Shown: positions 14,201-27,100 of the stretch, piece after piece
Numbering within the stretch: position 1 is the first letter of the stretch
Layout: every line of letters starts with the position of its first letter
Source of the DNA: Sphagnum compactum
Taxonomy: Eukaryota; Bryophyta; Sphagnopsida; Sphagnales
DNA length: 64,000 bases
Direction of reading: 5' to 3'
Assembly (NCBI GenBank): GCA_965153455.1
Contig: OZ234497.1
Location: 5,022,001 to 5,086,000 of the forward strand
Position numbers and translations under genes: made by a program
Notes under the pieces: model-generated
What the model saw: only the letters and a program-made list of their open reading frames with translations
Database searches by the model: none
Told to the model about the DNA's origin: nothing

Positions 14201-14842
14201 AAAAAGTATGTTAACATTTGAGGACTAGGGTGTTCTTGAAATAAGTGATAGCTTGAGGTGGAGTCAAGGGGACATATATTTTGGGAATGACCCATTTTGA
14301 TGGTGTAACCCAATGTAAAGAATTGACATATTTCTTTATTTATTTTGCGATACCTAGTAGGTATGATACTTTTTAAAAAAAACAAAACAAAAAGAGGAAG
14401 GTTGTTACAAGTTGGTTCATTGATTTTGAGTTTTTATAAAGTCATTGAGAGATTGATCATCATGACTTACACATATTTACATAGTGGGTTAAATGTAAAT
14501 CGTTGATACTTACACGGTTTTAAATGGCTTAAAATGGATTTATATAGATTTAGACTTACGTGGAGTGTAAATAAATTTGTTATTTGCACTTCCGTGAATG
14601 GTATATTTAAAATTGTATACATTGGCTAACACTAGTTTATACCAATGTTGTTTGGTTTTGATTTTGGATTGGTTCTCAAGTTAATTATTGGGTACCTAGA
14701 CTATAACTTTTAAATTTTCAGAAACAAGTTTTGCAGCTTGAAATGGAACTCAAAACTGAAATGGAGAACTAGCCTCTAGCTTGAACCAAACCCAAAACCA
14801 GCCCCAAAACTCGTTTTATTTAGGTTCCAATTTTTCATTTTG
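11202..14842. other. Intergenic, AT-rich
   Basis: No supported gene. Short frames around 12987-13830 lack domains and overlap one another on both strands. A pyrimidine-rich run with long T tracts lies at about 14090-14150. Confidence 0.4.
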
Positions 14843-14868
14843 TAATAATAATAATAATAATAATAATG
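14843..14868. repeat. (AAT)n microsatellite
   Basis: An uninterrupted run of about eight AAT/TAA triplets in non-coding DNA. Confidence 0.9.
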
Positions 14869-15436
14869 ACAATAATATTTTTCCAACTGGGGTTAGACAT
14901 GTAGTAGTTAGTGGGCAATTAGTACTTAGGTAACACAAATTAAACAAACATGCGAACCACCATGGTTAGTTAGTGAACTGGAACCCAACCAAAAAAAAAA
15001 CTGTTTCCTAATCACCTAAAATCTATCCTTCACAAAGTCAGTCTGGTCCTTCCCTAATACATGACTTGACATTACAAATTTCTTCAACATTTATTGCCTT
15101 AACTTAATCCAAAGCTCCAATTTTCAATCTCTTCTAGATTGACAACACCATTGTTAACCTCACATCCAACAATTAGGTAGATTGTGACTGAGTTTATAGG
15201 AATCAAAGACAATCTAAGGTTGTGAATCTAGGAAATTGTGGTGAATTATGAAAATCTTTAACAATTTGGTTTTACAAAAGACAATGCATGATTTCAAAAA
15301 CTCCCAACTTTTCAAATTGTCCAAAGCTCATTTCATTATTGTTCATGGCATATAATACATAATCTAACCCTAAGGTGAGATCTACCCTTAAGGTGAAACT
15401 TTGCATTTTCTCAAATCTTAAGGAAAAGTTTGTGTT

Positions 15437-15842
15437 TGGACCAATGTTGACCAGTTATTTCCCTTTTCAATAATCATTGGGTAGGTTATTTTTTTTGAAT
15501 TCATTTTTGGGACCACACAGATTATCAATATCAAAAGGCAAAAAAATTGGTTGTTGGGTAAGTAATTAAAAAAAAAAGGATAATAATCATTGATTATGGC
15601 TAAGGGTAGGTTATCAAATAATCAATTGATAACCCACCTATTATCCTATTGTTTATTATCCAATTACAAGGGTTTTTAAGAAACTAAAACTAGAATTATT
15701 AATTTCTTATGTTTAATTTTTTTGGGTGCTAATGTTAAAAGATTGATAACCTACCTGGAGGATAATTAAGTCATATAGGTAAGTTATTAATAACTGGGTT
15801 GATAACTGGGTGAAAAGTCAATAATATGCCAACACTAGTTTG
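15437..15842. mobile_element. Possible MITE, about 400 bp
   Basis: The two ends look like imperfect inverted repeats. The left begins near 'ccaatgttgaccagttattt' and the right ends near 'ataatatgccaacactagtt'. The interior has several 'gataac' / 'gttatc' motifs. A sequence like the right end ('ctaacactagttta') also occurs near 14628, as if a related element end lay there. The identity between arms is modest and no target duplication is clear. Confidence 0.35.
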
Positions 15843-18494
15843 AATCAGTGTAATGTAGGTTTACCTTCTACATAAATATACACATTGGCTAGGTATATGG
15901 TATATTATTTACTCAAACGTATTTCACACAAATCAACATACCTTAATGAATATATAAATTTATACCCTAATCATAACCTTGATTATATGTAAAAAATAAC
16001 CATACCCAAAGTTGGATATATTTTGGCATCTAGGTTAAAAAAAAGGAACTATGACTTAAACCCTAAACTTTGTTAGTTCTATTAATCAAATACGTGTTTC
16101 CCAAGTTTTTTTTTTTCCCCCTTTAAGTATTTGCAATTAGCCCACTTGATTGGCTCATCATAAGATAAACAAAAATAATTGAAACTTTGAAATCTCCCTC
16201 AAAATAAAATATAGGTTTCTATGTGAAGACAAAGTGTCTCCCGTCCCATTTGGCTCAAGTATATAAGCAAGAAGGTGGGAACTTTGAGCAACCATAAAAT
16301 TTGAGATTAATTTGAAAAATGTTAACATGTGATTTAAGAGCACATGTTAGGAATGATAGGTGTGTGATATGATTAAAGTGCACAAGTTAGGAGTGATAGG
16401 CGTGTGGTGTGGATATGGTTCAAGTGGAAAATTCGCTACTTTGGAGACCCATAACTTTAAGGTTATCTAAAGAAATTAGATGGATTCAAAAGATTATTGG
16501 AACGCCCAAAGATGAATTCCAAACTATTTTTCAACTCCATCACCAACCAACCAACCCTTGACCATACCATCATTGTCTTCTAGTAGGCTAAGTCTTTGCT
16601 TGTAAGCATTGTTTATGGTAATCAAAGATAAATCAAACACTTCAAATCTTGCATTTTGACATTAGATTTGACTTTTTAAAAAAATTAATTTAAAAATGTG
16701 GACATTTTCCTTATTTTTTAATTTTTAAAAACCCTTTTTTTACCCCCAAAATGGTATATATGAGAATGGGGTATGTGGACCTTACCTTTCTACCAAAAAA
16801 CTTAAATAGGAAATTTCTCCGAGTACTTTATGTGTAGGGTAATGCCCTGGCATTACTGAGCATAATTATAGAGGCACATCAATACCCCCATAGATGAGAT
16901 GCCCTTTGGATTGGCCCAATACAAAGGGGCATTTCACAAAACAGGCCTACCCACAAGGTTGTTATGAATTTGTTCTTCATATTTGGTTGATAGCCAGATT
17001 TGGCAAAATCTTTCTAGGGGTGTGATCCTCACTTTTTCTTCATCTTCCAATGGATGGTTTCCACTTTGGCTAAAGACCAAAAATAAATTTTAAAAAAAAC
17101 TCCTAGACAAAAACACTGGATTGAAGACATCTCGTTTGTAATTTTGAAACCCTATTCTTGGTGTTGCAACAAAATGTCATCAATTTCAAAGCAATCCCAA
17201 GCAAAAAGCTCATGGGCATTGGGGGACAAAAACTCACATGTCAGAAGATGATGAACAAAATTGTGGGTCCCTCACCTTTCTCACTTCCCCTTATGTCCTA
17301 CATCAACTCAAGCAATAGAAAAACCCTAAGTTGTAGGGTTTGTGGGTATCTTCTTTTGTTTGATAATGTAAAAGTAGCATATTTGCATAGGGACAAAAGA
17401 ACAAGAAGGCAAGTCAAGAATGAATAGGTAAGTAAAAGGCTACTTGCTTCTTTCTTTTGTAAACTTTGCACAATCCCTTTTGGGTGAAAAGGCTATTTAT
17501 TGGTGGGGCCTAAGTTGTAACTAATTATACTACAAATACACTTGCAATTTGACATGGGACATTGGCTTTTTCTTTAAACCCAAAAACAATGAGATGGATG
17601 TGGGGTTTTGGAGTAGCCTATCATATTTGGGAGTGCCTATTGTATTGAACATATTGAGAAATAAGTAAGGTCCAATGGGGTTGTCACCTAGGAACCAAGA
17701 ATTTGTGGATGTTTTGTTATGAAGGCAAAGGGGATAAAATAATGGTGACTTTCAATAGGTATAGAAATAGTAAAGTTGTTTGTGTAACTTGATTAATATT
17801 AGTATACACTTGACATTATATACAATGGGAATAACCTCTCCTTACACCATAAAAACTAAAAACATGTACATTTCTTTTGATTTTTGGTGTAGTTGTAGGT
17901 ACTACAAGGAAATATATGGGCCCAATTCACTCAACATTTCACTCATTTTGTAATGAATTTCGTGAAAATTCACTACAATACATTCAAAATTTGGAGATGT
18001 GAACAACAAGTGAACATTGAGTGTACTAGGAGATCAATGCTATTGACCAAGTGAAATACATGGCCTGTGCTTGATAGGTACATTGTTCACATGTAGGATT
18101 TTAATTTAAAAAAATTTACAATATACTTATCGAATTGAAAAAATTATATATTTATTTTCGGCCTCCTCTCAAAGTCACTATGGTTTTAATGACAAAATCT
18201 AAGTGTTGAGCCAACTTGCTTACATCGTGCCACAATATATATAGAAATTAATTTTTGAGTCCCTCTAATTGTCATTACATTGTTATCATGATTAATGACA
18301 TTTCTTTGCTCATTCTCTCGTACAGAAATAGTGGGCTTTAGTCGATTGTGGCTGCGGTCAATGTTTTCCATGTTACAAGTTTGAAAGAATTAGGGATTGT
18401 CATATTACAAGCTTATGTTTTTATTATTTTAATATGTGGCATTCAACTATAAATAAATTAATTCTTGGTCTACTCTTGCAAAAACCTTTGACTT
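15843..18494. other. Intergenic, AT-rich
   Basis: No supported gene. A two-copy repeat of about 45 bp lies near 16335-16415 ('cacatgttaggaatgatagg' and 'cacaagttaggagtgatagg'). An 89-codon frame at 17158-17427 contains a single C-x2-C pair and no recognised domain. Confidence 0.4.
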
Positions 18495-18516
18495 GGGGGG
18501 GGGGGGGGGGGGGGGG
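18495..18516 (+). repeat. Poly-G tract, 22 G
   Basis: A run of 22 consecutive G residues in AT-rich intergenic DNA. It could form a G-quadruplex, and its exact length is prone to sequencing error. Confidence 0.9.
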
Positions 18517-19017
18517 CATAGAGCATTGGCATGAACATGGTATGTATCTTGACCTTGGTGGACAATTTATTCCAATACAACAAGTGGGATTAAGCTTCTA
18601 AATGGGGGGAAATTACACAAATGGGGATTAGCAGTTACAAAATTTTGTCACAAAAAAAAAACTTTGGCCCTTATTCAATTTGTTTGGAAATCCAAACTTT
18701 AATGACTTGCCTTTCCTTTTTCAAATCTCAAATGGAGCAAATTCAGGGACTTCATAAAAGTTGAAGATCCCCAACTCCCAAAAAGGAAGAAGTATCTTTC
18801 ACTTTTGAAAGGTCCCTCAAATTTGAAAAGTTCTAAGGTGGGATCTTCCTTCTTATCATCATGATATGAGAGGATGATACATGATACCATAGTAGAATCA
18901 AATACACACTATATATGTTGTGTGCTTGTTGAATGCTCCAAATTCTTATGATGAAAGCATATGAAAGGGAGGGCAACTCAAAAGGAAAGAAGGGAAAAAG
19001 GCACAAAGACTCTCCAT

Positions 19018-19155
19018 ACTTGTGTGTACTTTCCTCACTAATATTATAACCCTTATATAACCCTTTACACTTTATACTTGTGTGCATTTTCTATACCGCC
19101 TATTTTTATAACACTTTGTGCTTGTGTATATATTTTTACACTATTATAAAACCTT
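19018..19155. repeat. Short degenerate tandem repeat, about 50-60 bp unit
   Basis: Three diverged units share 'cttgtgtg' or 'cttgtgta', then 'ttttata' and 'ataac' or 'ataaaac' motifs. Confidence 0.5.
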
Positions 19156-19767
19156 GATGGTTTTGGCACACATTGTATTTTTTTTTGGAAATGGTGAGAT
19201 TTATTTATTTTATTTTTTTTGAAAAAAAATATTTTTTGTGAAGGAAATTGAAGAATCTTTTGAGTTATTTGAAAATTAGTTGATTATTCAATAGACATGT
19301 GCTGAATCTGCCCTTGCACTGCAATAATATTATAAACTTTATGTGATCTTTTATATTTATGTGCATTTTTTTGAATATTTTATAGAGTTTCACCCACATG
19401 CTCTATTTGGGCTTGTAGCAATGTTTATCACGTCCAACATGGTGTACAATTGTTTTTCAATTCTCACTCTATAAAAATGAAACATGAGGATAATTGCTTG
19501 ATGAAAAAGGACTCAAATAAGAAATTACTTAAAATTCAACCACCTAGACCAAAATCACTAAGTCAAAGAGTTGTCATGTTATTAGAGCATGTGCAACAAA
19601 AAAATAATTTTAAAAGCCTTATATGACATGATATAATTATTGACCCAAACTAAAATAGCATATGAAAATAATTATTTTTCATCCAAAAAATACTGTGCAG
19701 GTCATTGATGGATTTACCCTCTATATCCTCGAACTCTCTATACTAGTATGTATATTTTCTATACATA

Positions 19768-20187
19768 GAGCATCTCCACCAATGTTCAGTATGTGACCCT
19801 GGGAAAGCTTGGATGAAGTTCCTCAGTCCAATCCAGTGAATCCACTGGAAGATTGCTGGGACCCTGAAACAGATATGCACAGCTTTCAGAGCCCTGGAAC
19901 AACAGTCTAATAAACACAGTCAAATCGTATTTATTGATTTCTCCTTATTTGTGATTGGTTAGATAGTTTGATTGCTCCAAGTGGGTTGCTATGAGTAGTC
20001 TCCGACCTACTTGCAGTCCCAATTTCAGTTTTATGGGTGGAGTTGGAAAAAAGTTAATAACTAAAACTTGGATGTGAGAAATATTGAGTTTTATGGGTGG
20101 AGTTGGAAAAAAGTTAATAACTAAAACTTGGATGTGAGAAATATTTTTGCAACAGGGTCAGAAAACTGAACATTGATGGAGATGCTC
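19768..20187. mobile_element. MITE with GAGCATCTCCA terminal repeats
   Basis: The left end reads 'gagcatctccaccaatgttc' and the right end is its reverse complement with one or two changes. Similarity continues inwards through 'agt...gaccctg'. The element is flanked by TA on both sides, consistent with a TA target duplication, although other superfamilies with GAGCATCTCC-type ends use other duplications. The right arm matches the right arm of the element near 8690-9245. Inside it a segment of about 60 bp ('gagttttatgggtggagttgg' onwards) is repeated twice. There is no coding capacity. Confidence 0.85.
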
Positions 20188-20361
20188 TAATATTTTAACC
20201 CTTGTCTGTCCCACCTACTTGCAGTCCCAGTTTCAGTTTTATGGGTGGGGTTGGAAAAAAGTTAAATAACTAAAACTTGGATGGGAGAAATATTTTTGCA
20301 ACAGTGTCGCAAAACTGAACATTGATGGAGATGCTCTAATATTTTAACCCTTGGCTGTCCC
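20188..20361. repeat. Tandem duplication of the MITE right arm and flank
   Basis: The right arm (from the 'cctacttgcagtccc' landmark to the 'gatgctc' end) plus the outer flank 'taatattttaacccttg' is repeated directly after the first copy. The second end lies at about 20336. The second copy lacks the internal 60 bp duplication of the first. Because flank DNA is included, this is a local duplication and not a second insertion. Confidence 0.8.
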
Positions 20362-21166
20362 TCTAAATTTTTATGTATTTTCAAATATAATTTTCTATAC
20401 TAAAAATATAATCCTTTGTCTAAATAGACAGCCTTGGAAAAAAAAAAAAACAGAAGCAAAAAAAATGAGAAGAAAATAAAAAAAGAGGGTTGTTGACTGC
20501 AGAAATTGTAGACCTAATGGGAATATTATTGTCATGACGGGAAGAGAAGAGCAAACGCACACCAGCGACGACAACAATTTTAGACGACCAGATTTGCGAA
20601 TGTCGGCATTGAAATTGTTGCTTCTTTACTGAAACACATCATTTGCCGTAATGGGTTGTCGATAGATTTGGTATTCATGATTGGAATGCACCGCAATCTG
20701 GCGATGGATTTGCGGAAGAAGGAGATCTGGCAATGCTAGCCAAAAAATAGCTTTTCCGAACTCTTCGGCCTGGGGCGTAAATACAAAACCAAAAGAAAAA
20801 AAAACAGTATCGAAAGCTTTGATCGATAGATTCACAGATTGATTGATCCGCAGATTGATCCCCAGATTTTTGATAGAATTTACTGGCGATGAGATTTTGG
20901 GGTGGCAGATTTTCAGAAGCGGTTGTAGTGGGTTGTAGTTGTTGTTATTGTTGTTGTTGAGTATGTGGGAGGAAGAGATAGGTGATGAGATGGTGAAGGT
21001 TTTGGATGGGAGATGGTGGACATGATGATGATGAGAGATGAGGTTCTTCTCTTTTGGACTTCTTTGCCAAGCAATTTGAGTTAGTGGTAAGTGGGTACAA
21101 GGGACTTAAGAGCTTTCTTCTGTTGGGAGTGTTTTTTTTTTGGTTTGGTGAGGTTTTTGTGGAGTC
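20362..21166 (+). promoter_or_regulatory. 5' flank and probable leader of the kinase gene
   Basis: Base composition rises from AT-rich to mixed after about 20500, with more CG dinucleotides ('gacgacaac', 'ccgaactcttcgg'), as expected near a transcribed region. Transcription start and any leader intron cannot be placed. Open frames on the minus strand here and over exon 1 are not supported as genes. Confidence 0.45.
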
Positions 21167-24100
21167 ATGATGGAGGTGGTGCAACCTGAGAAGAAAATGT
21201 TCTCTTTGGTACCTGGGGATTACAAGCTTCTTGAGGAAGTGGGACAAGGAGTGAGTGCTACTGTATACCGTGCTGTGTTTGAGCCTCTCAATGAAGTAGT
21301 GGCCATCAAGAGCTTGGACCTCGAGAGATGCAACAGCAATCTGGTAAGTAAGTTTCCTTTCTTTTTGTTGTTCTTGTTGTGCAAATCTTAGCGAAAAAAA
21401 AGAAAAAGTGCAAGAGCCCAGAAAAATAAATGCATTTAACCTAAATAAAAAGCTTGCCAAAAAACTTGCTCTTTTGTGTGTGTATGTGGTAAGCCCATAT
21501 CTCTCTCTCTCCTTCTTCTTCTGCTGCTACAATTTCTGGTGTGTTTTCTGGAGCACATTGAGGTCAGAAGAAGATTACAGAGATCTGCTGATGTGAAAAA
21601 AATTGCTACCCATTTGCTGCTGATACAAAAGTCACATACAAAAAATCTCACACACCCATTTTGCAATATCCTGAAATCCAAGAATGAGATTTAAACCACA
21701 AAAAATGTGAGTCACAATTCACCAGTTTTCTCCCAACTCTCCTTAGAACTTCACCACAGAATGCAATTCACAATTCACCAGTTTCTCCCAACTCTCCTTG
21801 GAACTTCACCACAGAATGCTATTCACAATCCACCAGTTTCTCCCAACTCTCCTTTCTTCCTATCTCAGAAGTTCTCTTCTTCTCTGTGAAGTTAGGTCAG
21901 GATTTATGTATCCTGCAATGGGTGTGTTCTTCCTGTCTCAGAAGTTCTCTTCTTTCCTCTGAAGTTAGGTCAGGATTCATGAATCGTGTAATGGGTGTGT
22001 TGGCATGGTAAGAAATAGTAAAAACCAAAGCCAGGAATCTTTTATTAGGGTTAACAGATCACGGGCGAAGAAGAAGAAGGTGCAAAATGTTCAATGGTTT
22101 GAGATTCTTGTTGTAAAAAACCATTACCATTTCTGAAATATTCTTGATTGTTTCTGATGTTCTGGTATCTAGTTTACTGTGATGAAGAACAATTATCGCT
22201 GGCATGCAATCGTGTACAGGAAGGCTAGAGGGAGGAGCAATGGGTACATGACCAACTTAGTGGAAAGAAGGTCGTAGAACTCTAGAGGAGAATCCTTGGG
22301 AGGTATGCACAGGATTGATTGTTGAAAGGAGTACAATTTTTCTTTCGGTGTGTTTTTTGCACAGGATGATATTTGTCGAGAGGCGAAAACAATGAGTTTG
22401 ATCAGCCATCCGAATGTGGTGAAAGCGCACTGCTCCTTTGTGGTGGACCAAAGTCTGTGGGTGGTGATGCCATACATGTCTGGTGGGTCATGTCTACACA
22501 TCATGAAGTCTGCATATCCCAATGGCTTTAACGAGCCCGTGATTGCAACCATGCTAAAGGAGACCTTGAAGGCACTGGACTACCTTCATCGCCACGGTGA
22601 CATTCATCGGGATGTGAAGGTAAATTTAATTAATCTACTCCAGATTATATGAAGGAGGAGCTTCTTGACAATGCAATGAAGAGTTTCTGTACAATGCAAT
22701 AATGAGATCATTACAATGTAAATCATTAATGCATTGTAAAGGATCTCCTGTGTTTGGATGTCTTTGGGAGCACATGAGATGCTACCATGTGCTCTCACAA
22801 AACTATTATGATGTTTTGGCATTTGTTTGCTCTAAGATCTGGTGATGGTCCCTCCTGTTCATGGTGATCTGCAGGCTGGGAATATTCTAGTTGATGGGAA
22901 TGGAGCAGTGAAGCTTGGAGACTTCGGAGTCTCAGCATGCATGTTTGACACGGGTGATCGGCAGCGGTCAAGGAATACATTTGTGGGAACTCCTTGCTGG
23001 TGATCTTCTGTTACCACCCTGCCATTTGCTCTTTGGTACCAGAGGCTTTGTTGGAACTTTGACATCTGGTAGAATGATACTAATAGCAACATGGATTTTG
23101 ATGCATCTTTGTGATGTCCAGGATGGCACCCGAGGTGATGGAACAGCTTCACGGTTATGATTTCAAGTAAGTTTTCATGGTCTCTTTCATTTGGGTCTTT
23201 TGTCTGATTCAGATCTGGGATCACCTTCCTTCCTCTTCTTCTGTGATTCATTCTTCTTGCGGTCCATCCGGATACACTTTGGTTCCACCAAATGTCATTG
23301 GCAATGAGCTTTCTTTTTCCTTTTGTTTGTATTGGAAGATGCTTGCTCATCTCACTTCAGTGTAGGATGATGCACTGAAGCTGCTCTAAGTTCAAAGCTA
23401 TTGGTGATTCATGTCGATGTTGTGTCTCTTGCTCTCTCTCTCTCTTTTGCACTTTGTGGATTGATCTGCTTGGCCTTTGCAGAGCTGATATCTGGTCATT
23501 TGGGATAACTGCATTGGAGCTTGCTCATGGCCATGCACCCTTCTCGAAATATCCTCCCATGAAGGTGCAAAATTTCCCATGATTCCAACTCACGTCTGAT
23601 GATGTCCTGGATTTCCCTGCATTTTTCTTCCGGATTTTTTTCCCCCTTCTTGGTGGATTTGTCTGTCTTTTGGTCTGATGCTTTGAGCAAAGCCAATTCC
23701 TGATATGTTTCTTATGCGATTTCCTTTCCTTGGATGGTCAAATGCCTGCTGCAGCCATAACTGATGATGATGAACACTATTGTACTGGTGCAACAGGTGT
23801 TACTGATGACACTGCAAAATGCACCTCCTGGGCTGGATCTTGAGCGAGACAAAAAATTCTCCAAGGTTTTTTCACGTCTTGTAACAAGCTCCAATCTTGG
23901 GAGCAGTGTGGGTGTTGGGTGTTTCTTAAGAATGGAGAATTCTGCCATCTTCACTGCTAGTTTTATCTGCTGGAAGTTCACAGAGTTGCCCTGCACATGA
24001 AGATTTCAATATGATCGTTTTTTCATCATAGGACTGAGATGTACTAGTTTCCTTGTGAGGTTGTGTCTAACTCACCTTCTTTGCTCTTTTCATCTGCAGT

Positions 24101-27100
24101 CTTTCAAAGAAATGATAGCAATGTGTCTAGTGAAGGACCCATCAAAGCGACCGAGTGCAGAGAAGCTTCTGAGACATTCTTTTTTCAAGCACGCCCGTTC
24201 ATTTGATTACATTGCTCGGCATGTGCTGGAAGGACTACCACCTCTAGGAGAAAGGGTGAAGAATCTCAAGGTGCCACCTCAGAAAAGAACACAAAAAGTT
24301 TTTGCAGTTGCTCAGAAGACATAACATTGGGTTGTAGTGATTGTTAAATGCCTCTATGTTTCTTCAAGTACTTTACAGCTTGATAGATATGAACTTGATC
24401 ATCTAGCTACTCCAAAATGTGCAGATCACAGATGCAAATCGCCTTGCACAAAAGAAAATGCCATTTGATGAGCAAGAAGAGAAGTCACAGGTGCAGCCAT
24501 TTGCCTTCCACAGTGTGAAAATTGCTGCATATTTCTTCAAGTAACAGCTGCTGTTTGAGTTGTTGGAACTGACTCTCATGGATGTTTCTGATCTGATACC
24601 CAGAATGAGTACAAACGAGGAGTGAGCAGCTGGAACTTCAACCTGGAAGACTTGAAGAAGCAGGCAGCACTGGTTTTTTTCCTCTCTTTTTTGTCATCAT
24701 TACTTACATGAAGTTTCCGATTTCAAAAGGGAAAATGTGCTGACACCTGCAGTACAATTTTCTGCTTTTCTCGTTGGCAGAGTTTGTGGGTCATTTGATT
24801 CTTCTGTGATCTTGAAGAAAAGGCAATCTGGCTATGCCTTAGGCAAAGATGCTTGCTTGTACAGAGGGTGAGCTAAAATGAAATGAAGCTTTTTCTAGCA
24901 AGCTTGTTGCAGTTGAGTGGTGTACTGTTGGATTTTTATAAGTTTTGTCCCTTGGATTTTTATTTTTTCCCTGACAGGCTTCTCCATGAGTGTCTTATCT
25001 TCTCAGATACAAGATGATGAGGAGAATCCATTCCCCAAAACAGTGATTGAAGCGGAGGAGGTTCTGAAGCAACCTGCTGCTGCTGCTGCTGCTGGTGGAG
25101 GGGAGGATGAATCAGCAGATACATCTCCCAAGTTTCCACTATCCTCTCCTCCTCAGCCATCTCTGAGTCGTGAATCTTCTTCAGACATGCTTCAGCAGCT
25201 GCCAGTCACCATACACTCCATTGTAGCAGAGACTGCAGCAAATGATGTAAGTAGTTCATTAATAAAGATCTCAAGCAGTTGGCAGCTCCCTATTGACAAG
25301 ACTCTTGTAACATGTTCAAAATCTGTTTTAGAGCAAGCATGAAGTGAGTTTGTGGTAGCAAAACTGTGGGTATAGGATCCTTATGTTTTGTTATTGTTTG
25401 TGTGAAATTACAACACAGGGAGCGGAGCGAGTTACAAGGGTCCGATCGGGACCCCTTCCAAATCCAGTTCAGCTCAAGTCTGCCACTGCAAATGGTTCAA
25501 AGTATGTGCTCCTCATCTCTTTCATCTTTAAAACAATTCTCTTCTTGCCTGTTCTTTGATATCATTTCTTGTTGCACAAAGCATCCATGATGCCATAAAT
25601 GCAGCTGCTTTCTAGATATCCCAATCTGGTTCAGTTTTTGGTCAGCATTGTTGTCTTCTCCCCTTGTCCTTCTCAACCTTCTACATACATTTCTCAAGGT
25701 ACCCAGTAGGTCATGTCTGGTATGTTTCTCAAGGTACCCAGTAGATGTGTAATGTACGATACATTTCTCGAGGTACCGCAGTAGGCCTGTAATGGTGCAA
25801 TGGTGATGGTGGGTTTTTCAATTCCCTGATGGCCCTGTTGGTGGCACAAAGGAGATGCCAAAGGAGACACCTTTGCTGATAAAATAAGCTTGCAATAAAA
25901 ACAGTTCCATGGTTGTCAATGTATTGCTGTTGCATGGAATTGATATATACCTTGAGAAATGCTCAATCCATAGTCAGTTGATTTCTGGATCTGTAGAGCC
26001 AGATCTTCAGCACTGAATTTGCAACAGTCTTATGGCCAAGAGCCTGCCAGGCCAAGCTAAGGAACTGGGTACAGTCAAGATGTTTTTCTGTGGAAGAAGT
26101 ATGACATTTGTTGCTGGAGTAGGTAACTGTTGCTGTTTTCTGCCTACTATTTATTAGGTCTGGACCAGCAGCACCTGGGAGGAAAGAACCCAAGCATATG
26201 TGAGTATTTATTTAATCTGAGATTTTTGTCCCTGCTGATGTGTTGGAGTTGTGCCATACAAGGTTTATGCTCTTTTGGGTTGAAGTTTTCTTGAGTGAGA
26301 AGCTTACAATTTAGAAATAGGACAAAAAGAAAGAGGCAAGTGGGCTTTGATGTGTTAAGCCTTAAAAGCTGCTGAAACTATTTCTCGGATCAACTTTTTT
26401 GTGCTTTGGCTCGTTTGACTGGAACTTCCTCATAGTATCAGTCTGGTTGGTTGATAGTTTTGGTGGTAATAGAATATGTTTTTTTTCAAGTGATCTCAGT
26501 GGCTCTGATTTTGGCTAGTCCAGTATAAGAGATGATGGTTTAAAGTATTGTTTACAAATGCAGAGGCCGGTTTGATGTGTTTGACGACAACTCAGATCTT
26601 GAGAGCCCAGGTTGGCATGGATCACCAAAAGATACCCTCAAAACAACAACAGAAGAGCAAGATCAACCACTGAAACAACAAGAAAGAGAAGAGAGAGAGC
26701 ATCGGAAAACCGAAGAGAGGGAGTTACGGGAGAACAGCAGAGAACAAAGACGCAACGAGGATCGGGATCGAGGAGATCGTAGTGATCGAGTTGATGATGC
26801 TTTTCTTGCTAGCAGTGGCTCTCTCATGCCTGATCGTGCCTCGTTACCATCTGCTCGTGGTGGTCGAGAGGAAGATAGAGAGCGTGATAGGTGAGGGTCA
26901 TTCTTGACTTGGGTGTTGTACCTCTTTGAAGATAGGAGTTTGCTCTGACCTTATCTATTTGGGACCTTGTATTCATTCTCAAGATGCCGTCTTTTTGCAG
27001 CACATTTTTCTGCTTGCAGAGATGCACACTTTTCTCACTCACATTATGATTGATGTCCATGTTCTATGGTTGTCCTGAAGGGAGAAAGATCACCGTCAAG

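Noticed and set aside
18495-18516. Poly-G tract as a regulatory G-quadruplex
   Set aside because: It lies far from any gene start, and a homopolymer of this length is often unstable or misread.
20945-21460. 171-codon minus-strand frame over kinase exon 1
   Set aside because: It is antisense to a conserved kinase exon and consists of low-complexity Ser, His and Gln stretches.
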